Assembly: GCF_036227265.1 (NCBI RefSeq)
Contig: NZ_CP109446.1
Span: 7,519,001-7,583,000, forward strand
Origin: Streptomyces sp. NBC_01476
Lineage (GTDB): Bacteria > Actinomycetota > Actinomycetes > Streptomycetales > Streptomycetaceae
Direction: 5' to 3'
DNA length: 64,000 bases
Position 1 is the stretch's first letter. Every line of letters begins with the position of its first letter. The translations under genes were made by a program, and so were the position numbers. Positions 8,138 through 16,564 of this stretch are shown in pieces. The notes below the pieces were generated by a model that was not told the origin of the DNA, made no database searches, and saw only the letters and a list, made by a program, of their open reading frames with translations.

Positions 8138-8406
8138 GGGGATTCCTCCTGGAGAAGCGACGTGCGAGCGGCGCACTGTCAGATGACCGGCGACAAAACG
8201 CCGGGTTGGCTGTACAACTTTCACCAGTACGCCCGACGCCGGTGTCCGGCGGATGAACAATCCGGCGACTTCAGGGGGATGGTGGCGGAATGTCGACGAC
8301 CCCGGCGGCGGCCGGCCGGCCGGCGGAGACGCCTGGTGACAGAGAGCAGATAGGGTCCGGCGGGGCGGAGAACGCGCGACCGGAGTGCGGTGACCGAGGA
8401 GGGACG
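8138..8406. other. Divergent control region between phnS and the GntR gene
   Basis: This stretch of about 270 bases holds the GntR-type box at 8204-8219. A perfect 6-bp inverted repeat (CCGGCG at 8187-8192, CGCCGG at 8199-8204) abuts the box on its phnS side. A regulator that binds here could control both itself and the importer. Confidence 0.55.
8204..8219. promoter_or_regulatory. Putative GntR operator, copy 2
   Basis: GGTTGGCTGTACAACT differs from copy 1 only in its first base. It lies 67 bp upstream of phnS and upstream of the divergent GntR gene, which fits autoregulation plus control of the importer. CCAGTA follows at the same four-base distance as in copy 1. Confidence 0.68.
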
Positions 8407-9177
8407 TTGCAGGGTGACAGCGCGGAGCCGGCGAAGGGCACGCTCTACCGCAAGGTCGCGGCCGACCTCCGTGAGGCCATAGCGGCCGGTGACTACGGGT
8501 CGGGCGGCAAACTTCCCGCGGAGAGCGCGCTGGCCGAGCGGTACGGGGTCTCCCGCGGCACCATCCGCCAGGCGCTCGCCGCCCTGCGGGCCGACGGCCT
8601 GGTCACCTCCCGGCGCGGCACCCGGCGGGTGGTGCTCGGCACGACCCGCGTGCAGAGCTTCTCCGAGCTGGTGAGCTTCACCAGCTGGGCCCGCTCGGTC
8701 GGCGAGGAGCCGGGGGGCCGGGTGGAGCGGCTGGAGCGGCGCGCCGCCGACGCGCGGGAGAGCGAGCAGCTGCGCCTGGACCCCGGCGCGCAGGTCGTCG
8801 CCGTACTGCGGGTACGGACGCTGTCCGGCCGGCCGGTGATGGTGGAGCGGAGCGTCTACCCGGTGTGGGTGGGGGAGTTGGTGGCCGCGATACCCGCGGA
8901 CGCGGTCTCGCACACCGAGCCGCTCCAGGAGCGGGGCGTCGTCTTCGCCGATGCCGACCACACCATCGACCTGGTGCTGGCGGACGCCGACGACGCCCGT
9001 CTGCTGGAGTGCCGAACGGGTGAGGCACTGCTGCGCGAACGCCGCCGCTCCACCGACCCGGTCGGCGCGCCTGTCGAGTGGTCGGAGGACCGCTACCTCC
9101 CCGGCACGGTCGCGTTCACCGTCCACAACTCCATCGCCGGATCCGCGCTCTCGCGCCGCCACCGCCGCACGCCCTGA
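8407..9177 (+). CDS. GntR-family regulator with UTRA ligand domain (HutC/PhnF type)
   Basis: 256 residues from the TTG at 8407, which has AGGAGGG three bases before it. An in-frame ATG at 8290 would add 39 low-complexity residues and cannot be excluded. A winged helix-turn-helix (about 10-75) contains LPAESALAERYGVSRGTIRQ. A UTRA domain (about 90-245) follows, with RVRTLSGRPVMVERSVYP and WSEDRYLPGTVAF. HutC/PhnF-type GntR proteins typically repress transport and catabolic genes and release DNA on binding a small ligand. Its position between the importer and the oxygenase fusion, and the shared 16-bp boxes, suggest it controls both units and probably the EEP-phospholipase unit. Confidence 0.9.
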   Translation: MQGDSAEPAKGTLYRKVAADLREAIAAGDYGSGGKLPAESALAERYGVSRGTIRQALAALRADGLVTSRRGTRRVVLGTTRVQSFSELVSFTSWARSVGEEPGGRVERLERRAADARESEQLRLDPGAQVVAVLRVRTLSGRPVMVERSVYPVWVGELVAAIPADAVSHTEPLQERGVVFADADHTIDLVLADADDARLLECRTGEALLRERRRSTDPVGAPVEWSEDRYLPGTVAFTVHNSIAGSALSRRHRRTP

Positions 9178-9195
9178 GCGCGCTTCCCGCAGAGG

Positions 9196-9224
9196 GCGCC
9201 GCGCCCGGGGGCACGGCGCGGCGC
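9196..9224. terminator. Bidirectional hairpin terminator
   Basis: A perfect 10-bp stem (GCGCCGCGCC/GGCGCGGCGC) with a 9-nt loop sits between the convergent GntR and oxygenase-fusion genes. There is no U tract, which is usual for streptomycete terminators. Confidence 0.6.
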
Positions 9225-9242
9225 ACGTCCCGGCGGAGGCGC

Positions 9243-10907
9243 CTACCCGGGCAGCAGCGAGCCGAGCAGCGGCAGGAAGTGCGCGAAGTCCACCGGGCCG
9301 GCGTGCGGTTCCTTCGCCCGCTCGTCCCAGCGGCGGACTGCGACGGCGTCGGCGGCGTGCGGCAGCCGGGCGAAGGCCGCCGCCTCCTCTCCGGTCATCG
9401 GACCGCCCTGCACCTGGAGGGTGTGCTCGGAGGCGGCGGACAGCCCCGCCCGGTAGCCGGGCTCGACCGCGCAGAGGTAGCGCTTCGCGGCGACGTGCAG
9501 CCGTACGGGCTCGGTGACCTCCGGGCCGAACCAGCGCGCCAGCAGGTCCGCACCCGTGTGGCTGTGCCGGTTGTCGGTGCCGGCCATGAGTTCCGCGCCC
9601 GTCACGGGTCCGCGGAAGTGGCCGACGTCGTGCAGGAGCGCGGCGGCCACCAGGTGCGGCGCGGCGCCCGCCGCCTCGGCCAGCGCGCCGGCCTGCAGCA
9701 TGTGCTCGGCCATGGTGACGTCCTCGCCGAGGTACTCCGCCGAGCCTGGCCCGTCGAACAGCTCGGCCAGCGGGTCGAGGGTGTCCGCCCGCCGCAGGAC
9801 GGCGAGGGTGCTCGCCAGCCCGTCCAGGTCGGCGTACGCGCCCTGCAGGTGCCGGCCTCCCGCCTGCTCGAAGGCGGTACGCGCGTGCAGCAGCCGGGTG
9901 TTGTCGAAGATCAGGCAGTCGCCCGGGGTGAGCCGGAAGTCCAGCCGCAGCCCCGGCCTGACCAGGAGTTCGGCGAAGCCGCGGTAGGCGGCGTAGAACG
10001 CGTCCAGCTCCGCCGCGGGGAGCCGCAGAGTGCCGGTCGACCGGTTGTTGAAGCGGACCTCGCGTATCCGCCCGCGCGGGTCCAGGCCGATCAGCGGGCG
10101 GTCCGCGCGCAAGGCGGTGCGGCCGTCGCGGAAGACGAAGGGGACAGGCGTACGGGTCAGGACCGCGAACGCCTCCGGGTCCTCGGTCCGCAGCAGCGCC
10201 GCCGCGGCGAAGCCGTCGACGAGCCCGGAGTCCCCGCCGGCCGCGGTGTTCTCCAGGCAGTGCAGCAACTGCAGGGTGGGGACCGGGTCGCGGTACGGGT
10301 TGTCCGTGTGCGGGGTGATCCGGGCGGAGGTGAAGGCGAGGTTGTTGGGGTCGGGCTCCACCCGGACGTCGAAGAGCCTGCCGTAGTTGGTCTCCCGGAC
10401 GAAGCCGAAGGTCTCGGCGACCGCCAGCACCTGCCCGTCGCGCCGGGGTACGTTCCGCAGCAGTGCGAAGCCGAGCCGCTGGACGGCTTCGAGCACCCGG
10501 GCCCGCTCGGCGGGTGCGGCGACATAGCCGGCCCAGTCCGCCTCCGGCAGCCGCCCGGCCAGGTCCGCCGCGCGCCACAGCTCCTTGTCCGTCTCGGTGC
10601 GGCCGTCCCCGGTGACAACGCGGTCCGCGGGCCGGTGGGCGTCGAGCCAGGCCACCGGGAAGGGCGACCGGTGTCCGTCGGGCTCCCACCGCACCTCCAC
10701 CGTCGGCTCGGCGGGACCGCTCAGCTCCGTCACCGCCGTGACGGACAGCCCGTACGGCAGGTCGGTGATCTGAAAGAGCTTCTGGCCGGACCGCGGGTCC
10801 CGGCACTGCGGGCACGGGCAGTTGTCGCGCAGCCAGGCCGCCGGCAGCGCCGCGACCCGCGCGGACAGGGTGCTGTCGGGGGATTCGGTCCCTGGTTGTG
10901 CCGTCAT
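9243..10907 (-). CDS. Fusion of GBBH/TmpA-like Fe(II)/2-oxoglutarate oxygenase and PhnZ/TmpB-like HD oxygenase
   Basis: 554 residues. The ATG at 10907 has AAGGAG. Residues 20-100 form the cysteine-bearing N-terminal domain of gamma-butyrobetaine hydroxylases (WLRDNCPCPQC, Cys30/32/35). Residues 130-370 are a TauD/GBBH oxygenase: ETNYGRLFDV, iron ligands His200-x-Asp202 in PHTDNPY, and distal His341 in LLHARTAF. Residues 380-554 are a PhnZ/TmpB-type HD domain: Tyr392-x-x-Glu395, EHMLQAG, LLHDVGHF (His426-Asp427) and RHSHTG. In the known two-protein pathways the first enzyme hydroxylates the carbon next to phosphorus and the di-iron HD enzyme cleaves C-P, giving phosphate plus glycine (PhnY/PhnZ) or glycine betaine (TmpA/TmpB). 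Here both steps sit on one chain. The GBBH-like half favours a trimethylammonium phosphonate, by inference. Confidence 0.92.
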   Translation of the reverse strand: MTAQPGTESPDSTLSARVAALPAAWLRDNCPCPQCRDPRSGQKLFQITDLPYGLSVTAVTELSGPAEPTVEVRWEPDGHRSPFPVAWLDAHRPADRVVTGDGRTETDKELWRAADLAGRLPEADWAGYVAAPAERARVLEAVQRLGFALLRNVPRRDGQVLAVAETFGFVRETNYGRLFDVRVEPDPNNLAFTSARITPHTDNPYRDPVPTLQLLHCLENTAAGGDSGLVDGFAAAALLRTEDPEAFAVLTRTPVPFVFRDGRTALRADRPLIGLDPRGRIREVRFNNRSTGTLRLPAAELDAFYAAYRGFAELLVRPGLRLDFRLTPGDCLIFDNTRLLHARTAFEQAGGRHLQGAYADLDGLASTLAVLRRADTLDPLAELFDGPGSAEYLGEDVTMAEHMLQAGALAEAAGAAPHLVAAALLHDVGHFRGPVTGAELMAGTDNRHSHTGADLLARWFGPEVTEPVRLHVAAKRYLCAVEPGYRAGLSAASEHTLQVQGGPMTGEEAAAFARLPHAADAVAVRRWDERAKEPHAGPVDFAHFLPLLGSLLPG

Positions 10908-10948
10908 GACGTTCTCCTTCGTGGTGCGGGGTGGTGCAAGGTGCCGCA

Positions 10949-10964
10949 AGTTGTACAGCCAACT
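10949..10964. promoter_or_regulatory. Putative GntR operator, copy 3
   Basis: AGTTGTACAGCCAACT, the exact reverse complement of copy 1, lies 42 bp upstream of the oxygenase fusion. The 216-bp region between it and the divergent GNAT-AAA+ gene could place that gene under the same control. Confidence 0.68.
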
Positions 10965-11180
10965 TTGAGCGCCGTCGGTGAGGAGAAGGCGAGCGCCAGG
11001 TGACGCGGAGGCGAAGACGGGCGAGCCGCCGGCGGCTTCCCCCAGGACCCCCGGCCAGCCGCGCCCGGCCCGCCGCCCGGGCTCCGGTCGCCGGGGCGGC
11101 GATCCTCACGCACAATGAGGAACGGCGGCTCCGGTGGCGATCTGCGACGCGGTGACGACGATGCCGGCGAGGTGACGACG

Positions 11181-12479
11181 ATGCCGACGTGGCGACTGCG
11201 GGACTTCCACGGTGACGATCTCGACCGTGCCATCCAGATCTGGGACCAGGACCGGCCGGCGGACGCCTCGCCGCCGGTCTTCGCCCTCTCGGAGGTCATG
11301 GCCGCCGCCCGCACCGGGGAGTCCGCGGAACGGGCCGTGGTCGCGGTGGTCGCCGTGGTCGGCGACGAACTGGTGGGCATGGCGGTGGCGCAGGCCCAGG
11401 GCGAGCGGGCCTGGATCACCCTGGTCGCCCTCGCCCCGATGTGGCACAACCGCGGGATCGGCAGCGCGCTCATCGCCGAGCTGGAGCGGCGGCTGCGTCC
11501 GCAGGGTGTCCGCAGGATCGGCGCGCTGCTCGCCCCGGAGGCCACCGGCGCCGCCGCACTGGAGCACTCCGGCTACCGGACCCGCACCGGGCTGAACTTC
11601 TACGAGAAGGTCGAGCATCTCGGCGCGAGCGACGCGGGACTGCTCGCGGAGCTCGGCGGGCGGGTGGAACCCCAGGGCCTGTGGGGGGCGCTCGCGGGCA
11701 TGGAGCGGGAGAAGGAGGCCATCGAACGGCGGATCGTCCTGCCGCTCGCCGAGCCGGCGCTGGCCGACCGTTACGGAGTGAGGCCGCCGAAGGCGGTGAT
11801 CCTCTTCGGGCCGCCGGGCACCGGCAAGACCAGCTTCGCCAAGGCCGTCGCCTCCCGGCTCGACTGGCCGTTCGTGGAGCTCTTCCCCTCCCGGCTCGCG
11901 GCCGGCGACGCTGCCAGCATGGCCGGCGCGCTGCGGGACACATTCGCCGATCTGGCCGAGCTGGAGACCGTCGTGCTCTTCATCGACGAGGTCGAGGAGA
12001 TCGCCGGTGTCCGCTCCGGCCTGGCCGTCGACCCCGGCCACGGTGTCACCAACGAACTCCTCAAGCTCATCCCCGGCTTCCGCGACCACGAGGACCGGCT
12101 GCTGATCTGCGCCACCAACTCCGTACGCTCCCTGGACCCCGCCTTCCTGCGCCCCGGCCGCTTCGACTACGTCATCCCCGTCGGTCCCCCCGACCCGGTG
12201 GCCCGCGCCGCGATCTGGCAGCGCTACCTCGGCCAGGCCGCCGACGACGTCGAACTCCACCGCCTCGTCGCGGCCAGCGAGATGTTCACCCCCGCCGACA
12301 TCGAGTTCGCCGCCCGCAAGGGCGCCCACACCGCCTTCGAACGCGAGGTCACCACCCATCAGGGCACCCCGCCCCACACCGACGACTATCTCGCCGCGAT
12401 CACCGACACGCGCCCCACGCTCACCGCTCAGGCCCTCACCGAGTTCCACGAGGACATCGACCGGTTCACCCGCATGTGA
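11181..12479 (+). CDS. GNAT acetyltransferase - AAA+ ATPase fusion
   Basis: 432 residues from the ATG at 11181, which has GAGGTG at good spacing. An in-frame ATG at 11115 lacks a ribosome site and would add 22 Gly/Asp-rich residues. Residues 1-150 form a GNAT fold with the acetyl-CoA loop in WHNRGIGSAL. Residues 185-400 form an AAA+ module: Walker A GPPGTGKT (210-217), Walker B VVLFIDEVEE, sensor ATNS and the RPGRFD arginine-finger region typical of FtsH/Cdc48-type ATPases. No protease or other output domain is present. Motor-driven remodelling coupled to acetylation of a protein is one reading. Its 3' end overlaps the convergent ABC gene by 14 bases. It may share operator copy 3. Function unknown. 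Confidence 0.85.
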   Translation: MPTWRLRDFHGDDLDRAIQIWDQDRPADASPPVFALSEVMAAARTGESAERAVVAVVAVVGDELVGMAVAQAQGERAWITLVALAPMWHNRGIGSALIAELERRLRPQGVRRIGALLAPEATGAAALEHSGYRTRTGLNFYEKVEHLGASDAGLLAELGGRVEPQGLWGALAGMEREKEAIERRIVLPLAEPALADRYGVRPPKAVILFGPPGTGKTSFAKAVASRLDWPFVELFPSRLAAGDAASMAGALRDTFADLAELETVVLFIDEVEEIAGVRSGLAVDPGHGVTNELLKLIPGFRDHEDRLLICATNSVRSLDPAFLRPGRFDYVIPVGPPDPVARAAIWQRYLGQAADDVELHRLVAASEMFTPADIEFAARKGAHTAFEREVTTHQGTPPHTDDYLAAITDTRPTLTAQALTEFHEDIDRFTRM

Positions 12480-14511
12480 CGGGCAACGGGTCCGGCAGGG
12501 GCTGCCGCAGCGGGAAGTGGCAGGCGGCGGTGTGGCCGGGGCCGAAGGCGCGCAGGGCGGGGGCCTCTTCGGCGCAGCGGTCGCGGGCCAGGGGGCAGCG
12601 GGTACGGAAGCGGCAGCCCGAGGGCGGGGCGGCCGGGCTGGGCAGCTCGCCGCGGACGCCGGTGCCTTCCTTGGCCCGCTCCGTCGCGGGGTCCGGGACG
12701 GGCACGGCCTTCAGCAGGCCACTGGTGTAGGGGTGCGCGGCCCGCAGGTGGATGTCGTCGGCGCTGCCGACCTCGACCAGCTGCCCCAGGTACATCACCC
12801 CGATCCGGTCGGCGAGATAGCGGACCACCGCGAGGTCGTGCGAGATGACGACGTACGACAGGCGGTGCGCCGCCTGCAGCCGCTTCATCAGATTGAGCAC
12901 CTGGGCCCGTACCGAGACGTCCAGCGCGGAGACCGGCTCGTCGGCGACGATCAGTTTCGGGGTGAGGGCGAGGGCGCGGGCGAGGCCGACCCGCTGGCGC
13001 TGGCCGCCGGAGAACTCGTGCGGGAAGAGCTCAAGGCCCCGCTCGGGCAGGCCGACTTCGGCCAGCAGTTCGGCGACACGGGCTTTCTGCTCGCGGGCGG
13101 TGCCGATGCCCTGGATCTGGAGCGGTTCGCGCAGGATGCTGCCGACCCGCATCCGGGGGTCGAGGGAGGAGAAGGGGTCCTGGAAGACCATCTGCAGGTC
13201 GCGGCGGCGCCGGCGCAGTTCACCGCCGCGCAGACCGCCGAGGTCGGTGCCGTCCAGGCTGACCGTCCCGGAGTCCGGGCGGTCCAGGCCGACCAGCAGC
13301 CGGCCGAGGGTGGTCTTGCCGCACCCCGACTCACCGACCAGGCCGAAGGTCTCACCGTGGCCGAGTGTGAAGGAGACCTCGGAGACCGCGTGCACGACCC
13401 GCTTGGCGCGGCCCGGCAACCGGCCACCGCGTACCGGGAACTCCCTCACCAGGGCGCGCGCTTCGAGCAGCGGCCCGCTCGCCGCCGGCGCCGCGGGGGC
13501 GGCGGGCCGCGGCACCACCGCGGTGGCACTGGCCGGCAGCGGGCCGCCGGTCGGATGCCAGCAGGCGTACCGGTGCTCGCCGGGGCCGGTGAGCGGCGGC
13601 TCTTCGGCGCGGCACCGCTCGGTCGCGTACGAGCAGCGGTCGGCGAAGCGGCAGCCGGCGGGCGGGTCGAGGAGGTCCGGTGGCAGCCCCGGGATGGTGG
13701 GCAGCTGCCGCGCGGGGTCCTGGGTGAGCCGGGGCACGGAGGCCAGCAGGCTCTGGGTGTACGGGTGCCGCATGCCGGCGAAGAGGTGGCCGGTGGCGGC
13801 GCTCTCGGCGATGCGGCCCGCGTACATGACGTTGACGCGGTCGGCGTGGCCCGCGGTGACACCCATGTCGTGGGTGATGAGGATCATCGCCATGCCGAGC
13901 CGCTCCCGCAGGCCGTCCAGCAGGGCGAGGATCTGCGCCTGGATGGTGACGTCGAGGGCGGTGGTGGGCTCGTCGGCGATCAGTACCCGGGGTTCGTTGA
14001 CGAGTGCCATGGCGATCAGCACCCGCTGCCGCAGGCCGCCGGAGAGCTGGTGCGGGTAGTCCTTGAGGCGTTCGCGGGGGTGGGGCAGGCCGACCAGGCC
14101 GAGGATCTCGGCGGCCCGTTCCGCCGCCTCCGCCCGGGTGCATCCGCGGTGCAGCAGGACGGGTTCTGCGACCTGGTGGCCGATGGTCCTGGTGGGGTCG
14201 AGCGAGGTCATCGGGTCCTGGAAGACCATCGCGATGTCGTTGCCGCGCACCTGCCGCAGTTCGCGCTCGGGGAGCCCCACCAGCTCGCGCCCGTCCAGCA
14301 GCACCGAGGAGCCGTCGACCAGGGCGCCGCCGGGCGGCAGGAGCCCCATGAGGGACAGGCCGGTCATGGACTTGCCGCAGCCGGACTCGCCGACCAGGCC
14401 CAGCGTCTCACCGGCCGCCAGTGTGAAGGACACGTTCTCCACCGCCCGTACGGTGCCGCGGCTGGTTCTGATGTGGGTGGTGAGATCGCGTACCTCAAGC
14501 AGGGGAGGCAT
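12466..14511 (-). CDS. Oligopeptide-type ABC transporter, fused double ATPase (DppD-DppF)
   Basis: 681 residues from the ATG at 14511, which has GAGGAG. A GTG at 14589 that overlaps the permease stop (GTGA) is an alternative and would add 26 residues. Two complete ABC modules are fused. The first (about 5-260) has GESGCGKS and LSGGLRQRVLIAMAL. The second (about 350-600) has GESGCGKTT and FSGGQRQRVGLARAL. Each is followed by the oligopeptide/dipeptide C-terminal extension with its cysteines (CRFADRCSYATERC and CRFRTRCPLARDRC), which in this family can bind an iron-sulfur cluster. It energises the adjacent permeases. The substrate is a peptide or another small solute and cannot be named. Confidence 0.92.
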   Translation of the reverse strand: MPPLLEVRDLTTHIRTSRGTVRAVENVSFTLAAGETLGLVGESGCGKSMTGLSLMGLLPPGGALVDGSSVLLDGRELVGLPERELRQVRGNDIAMVFQDPMTSLDPTRTIGHQVAEPVLLHRGCTRAEAAERAAEILGLVGLPHPRERLKDYPHQLSGGLRQRVLIAMALVNEPRVLIADEPTTALDVTIQAQILALLDGLRERLGMAMILITHDMGVTAGHADRVNVMYAGRIAESAATGHLFAGMRHPYTQSLLASVPRLTQDPARQLPTIPGLPPDLLDPPAGCRFADRCSYATERCRAEEPPLTGPGEHRYACWHPTGGPLPASATAVVPRPAAPAAPAASGPLLEARALVREFPVRGGRLPGRAKRVVHAVSEVSFTLGHGETFGLVGESGCGKTTLGRLLVGLDRPDSGTVSLDGTDLGGLRGGELRRRRRDLQMVFQDPFSSLDPRMRVGSILREPLQIQGIGTAREQKARVAELLAEVGLPERGLELFPHEFSGGQRQRVGLARALALTPKLIVADEPVSALDVSVRAQVLNLMKRLQAAHRLSYVVISHDLAVVRYLADRIGVMYLGQLVEVGSADDIHLRAAHPYTSGLLKAVPVPDPATERAKEGTGVRGELPSPAAPPSGCRFRTRCPLARDRCAEEAPALRAFGPGHTAACHFPLRQPLPDPLPVTCG

Positions 14512-14585
14512 ACCGCTCCTCGATTCGTCGCCGGCGCCGCGGCCGCCGGCCCGGGTACGGGCGGCGGCCGCGGAGGTCCCGGCGG

Positions 14586-15614
14586 TCACGGGCGTTGCAG
14601 ACGGACGTCCAGCGCGTCATGGACGGCGTCACCGATCAGGTTGAACGCCACGACGGTGATGATCAGGATCACCGCGGGCGGGTACACCAGCCACCAGTAG
14701 CCGTCGTACAGGTAGTCGAGGCCCTTGGAGAGCATGGTGCCCCAGTCGGCGTGCGGGGGCGGCAGCCCGAGTCCGAGGAAGCTCAGCGTGGACAGGGTGA
14801 GGATCGCGTCGGAGATGGTGAAGGTGGCGCTGACGATGATGACGCCGGCCGCGTTCGGGACGAGGTGGCGCAGCACCACACGCCGGCCGGTCCCGCCCAT
14901 CATCCGCGCCGCCTGGACGTACTCCCGGGTCCGCAGGGTGAGGACCTCGCCCCTGACCAGGCGGGCCGCCGCGAGCCAGGACAGCAGCGAGAGCAGCACC
15001 ACGATCAGCCAGAGGGAGGGCGTGAACATGCTGACCACGATCAGCAGCAGCACCAGCCCGGGGATGGCGAGGAAGGTGTCGACGGCCCGCATCATGACCG
15101 CGTCGACGAGGCCGCCGACGTAGCCGGCGAAGGCGCCGTAGAGGGTGCCGATGACGGTGGTCGCGGCGGCCACCGCGAAACCGAGTTCGAGGGAGGACCG
15201 CCCGCCCGTCATCAGCCGTCCCAGTACGTCGTAGCCGGAGGCGTCGGTGCCGAGCGGACGGCCGCCGCCGGGCGGCAGTTCGGCGAGATCCAGATGGACG
15301 GTGACCTGGTCGGTCCGGTACAGCAGCGGACCGATGAAGCAGAACACGGCGATCACCGCGACGATGCCCATCCCGACCAGGGCCCGCCGGTTGCGGACGA
15401 AAGCGGCGGCCAGCAGCCGCCCGGAGCCGCTTGCGGCGGTCAGCCGGCCGGCTTCCGGCGGCCGGCCGGGGGCAGGGGCGCCGGACTGTCCGGGCGGCTC
15501 GGGTTCCGTGGGCTTCCCGGGCAGCTCGGGTTCCGCGGGCGGTCCGGACTGCCCGGCGCCGTCCGGCGGTTCCGGGGGGCCGGCTGTGACCGGCCCCGGG
15601 TCATGCGCGGTCAT
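14586..15614 (-). CDS. Oligopeptide-type ABC transporter permease (DppC/OppC)
   Basis: 342 residues from the ATG at 15614, overlapping the previous permease by 14 bases. A Pro/Gly/Glu-rich cytoplasmic tail of about 60 residues precedes the first membrane segment. Six segments follow. The EAA-type loop is YVQAARMMGGTGRRVVLRHLVPN near residue 215. An LGTDASGYDVLGRLMTG stretch is characteristic of OppC/DppC proteins. It pairs with the adjacent OppB-type permease. Confidence 0.92.
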   Translation of the reverse strand: MTAHDPGPVTAGPPEPPDGAGQSGPPAEPELPGKPTEPEPPGQSGAPAPGRPPEAGRLTAASGSGRLLAAAFVRNRRALVGMGIVAVIAVFCFIGPLLYRTDQVTVHLDLAELPPGGGRPLGTDASGYDVLGRLMTGGRSSLELGFAVAAATTVIGTLYGAFAGYVGGLVDAVMMRAVDTFLAIPGLVLLLIVVSMFTPSLWLIVVLLSLLSWLAAARLVRGEVLTLRTREYVQAARMMGGTGRRVVLRHLVPNAAGVIIVSATFTISDAILTLSTLSFLGLGLPPPHADWGTMLSKGLDYLYDGYWWLVYPPAVILIITVVAFNLIGDAVHDALDVRLQRP

Positions 15615-16554
15615 AGCGGATCCGTGGGTCGAGGAGACTGTAGGCGATGTCGGCGAGCAGGCTGCCGACGACGGTGGCCACGCCGACCACCAGGGTCGAA
15701 CCGAGCAGCACCGGATAGTCCTTGCTGGTGGCGGCCTGGTAGAACAGCAGCCCCATACCTGGGTAGTTGAAGACCGACTCGGCGATCACCGCGCCGGTGA
15801 CGATGCCCGGTGCCGCCAGCCCGAGCACCGTGATGACCGGCAGCAGCGAGTTGCGCAGCACGTGCCGGCGCAGGACCAGCCGCCCGGGCAGCCCCTTGGA
15901 CCTGGCCACCAGGACGTAGTCCTGGGCGAGGGTGGTGATGGCCGAGGACCGCATGTACCGGCTGAAGCCCGCCACGCTGACCAGGGAGAGCGTCACCACC
16001 GGCAGTACCAGGGCCCGCGGGTCGGCGAGGATGCCGCCGACGGACTCGGCCTGCGGCGCCTGCGAGGGCAGCAGGTGCAGCTGCACCGAGAAGAGCGCGA
16101 CGAGCAGCAGCGCGAAGAAGAAGTCCGGCATCGAATAGAGCACGAAGGAGATGACGGTGAGGACATGGTCCGCGGCGCGGTCCCGCCGCACCGCCTGGTA
16201 GATGCCCATCGGCAGGGCGACGGCAAGGGCGACCACGAGCGAGAGCCCGAGCAGCACCGCGTCGCGCGGCAGCCGCTGGCCGATCAGTGTGGACACCGGC
16301 TGGTGGAGTGAGTACGACGTGCCGAAGTTCCCCTCGGCGGCCTGCTTGACGAAGGTCGCGAACTGCGCCGCCAACGGCCGGTTGAGGCCGTTGGCGGCGT
16401 TGAAGACCGCGATCCGCTCGGGGTTGGCCTTGATGCCGAGCGTGGCGCGGGCGGCGCTGCCCGGTTCGAGGTGGATCAGCGCGAACGTCACGATCATGAC
16501 GCCGATCACCACCACGATCGCCTGACCCGTGCGGCGAAGGAGGTAGGCCCTCAC
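15601..16554 (-). CDS. Oligopeptide-type ABC transporter permease (DppB/OppB)
   Basis: 317 residues. The GTG at 16554 lies ten bases after the binding-protein stop. The N-terminus MRAYLLRRTGQAIVVVIGV is the usual OppB start (one membrane segment, then a large external loop). Five more segments follow. The ATPase contact loop DYVLVARSKGLPGRLVLRRH is present. It is the second gene of the five-domain importer set, in the order binding protein, B, C, double ATPase. Confidence 0.92.
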   Translation of the reverse strand: MRAYLLRRTGQAIVVVIGVMIVTFALIHLEPGSAARATLGIKANPERIAVFNAANGLNRPLAAQFATFVKQAAEGNFGTSYSLHQPVSTLIGQRLPRDAVLLGLSLVVALAVALPMGIYQAVRRDRAADHVLTVISFVLYSMPDFFFALLLVALFSVQLHLLPSQAPQAESVGGILADPRALVLPVVTLSLVSVAGFSRYMRSSAITTLAQDYVLVARSKGLPGRLVLRRHVLRNSLLPVITVLGLAAPGIVTGAVIAESVFNYPGMGLLFYQAATSKDYPVLLGSTLVVGVATVVGSLLADIAYSLLDPRIRYDRA

Positions 16555-16564
16555 AGCGTGCTCG

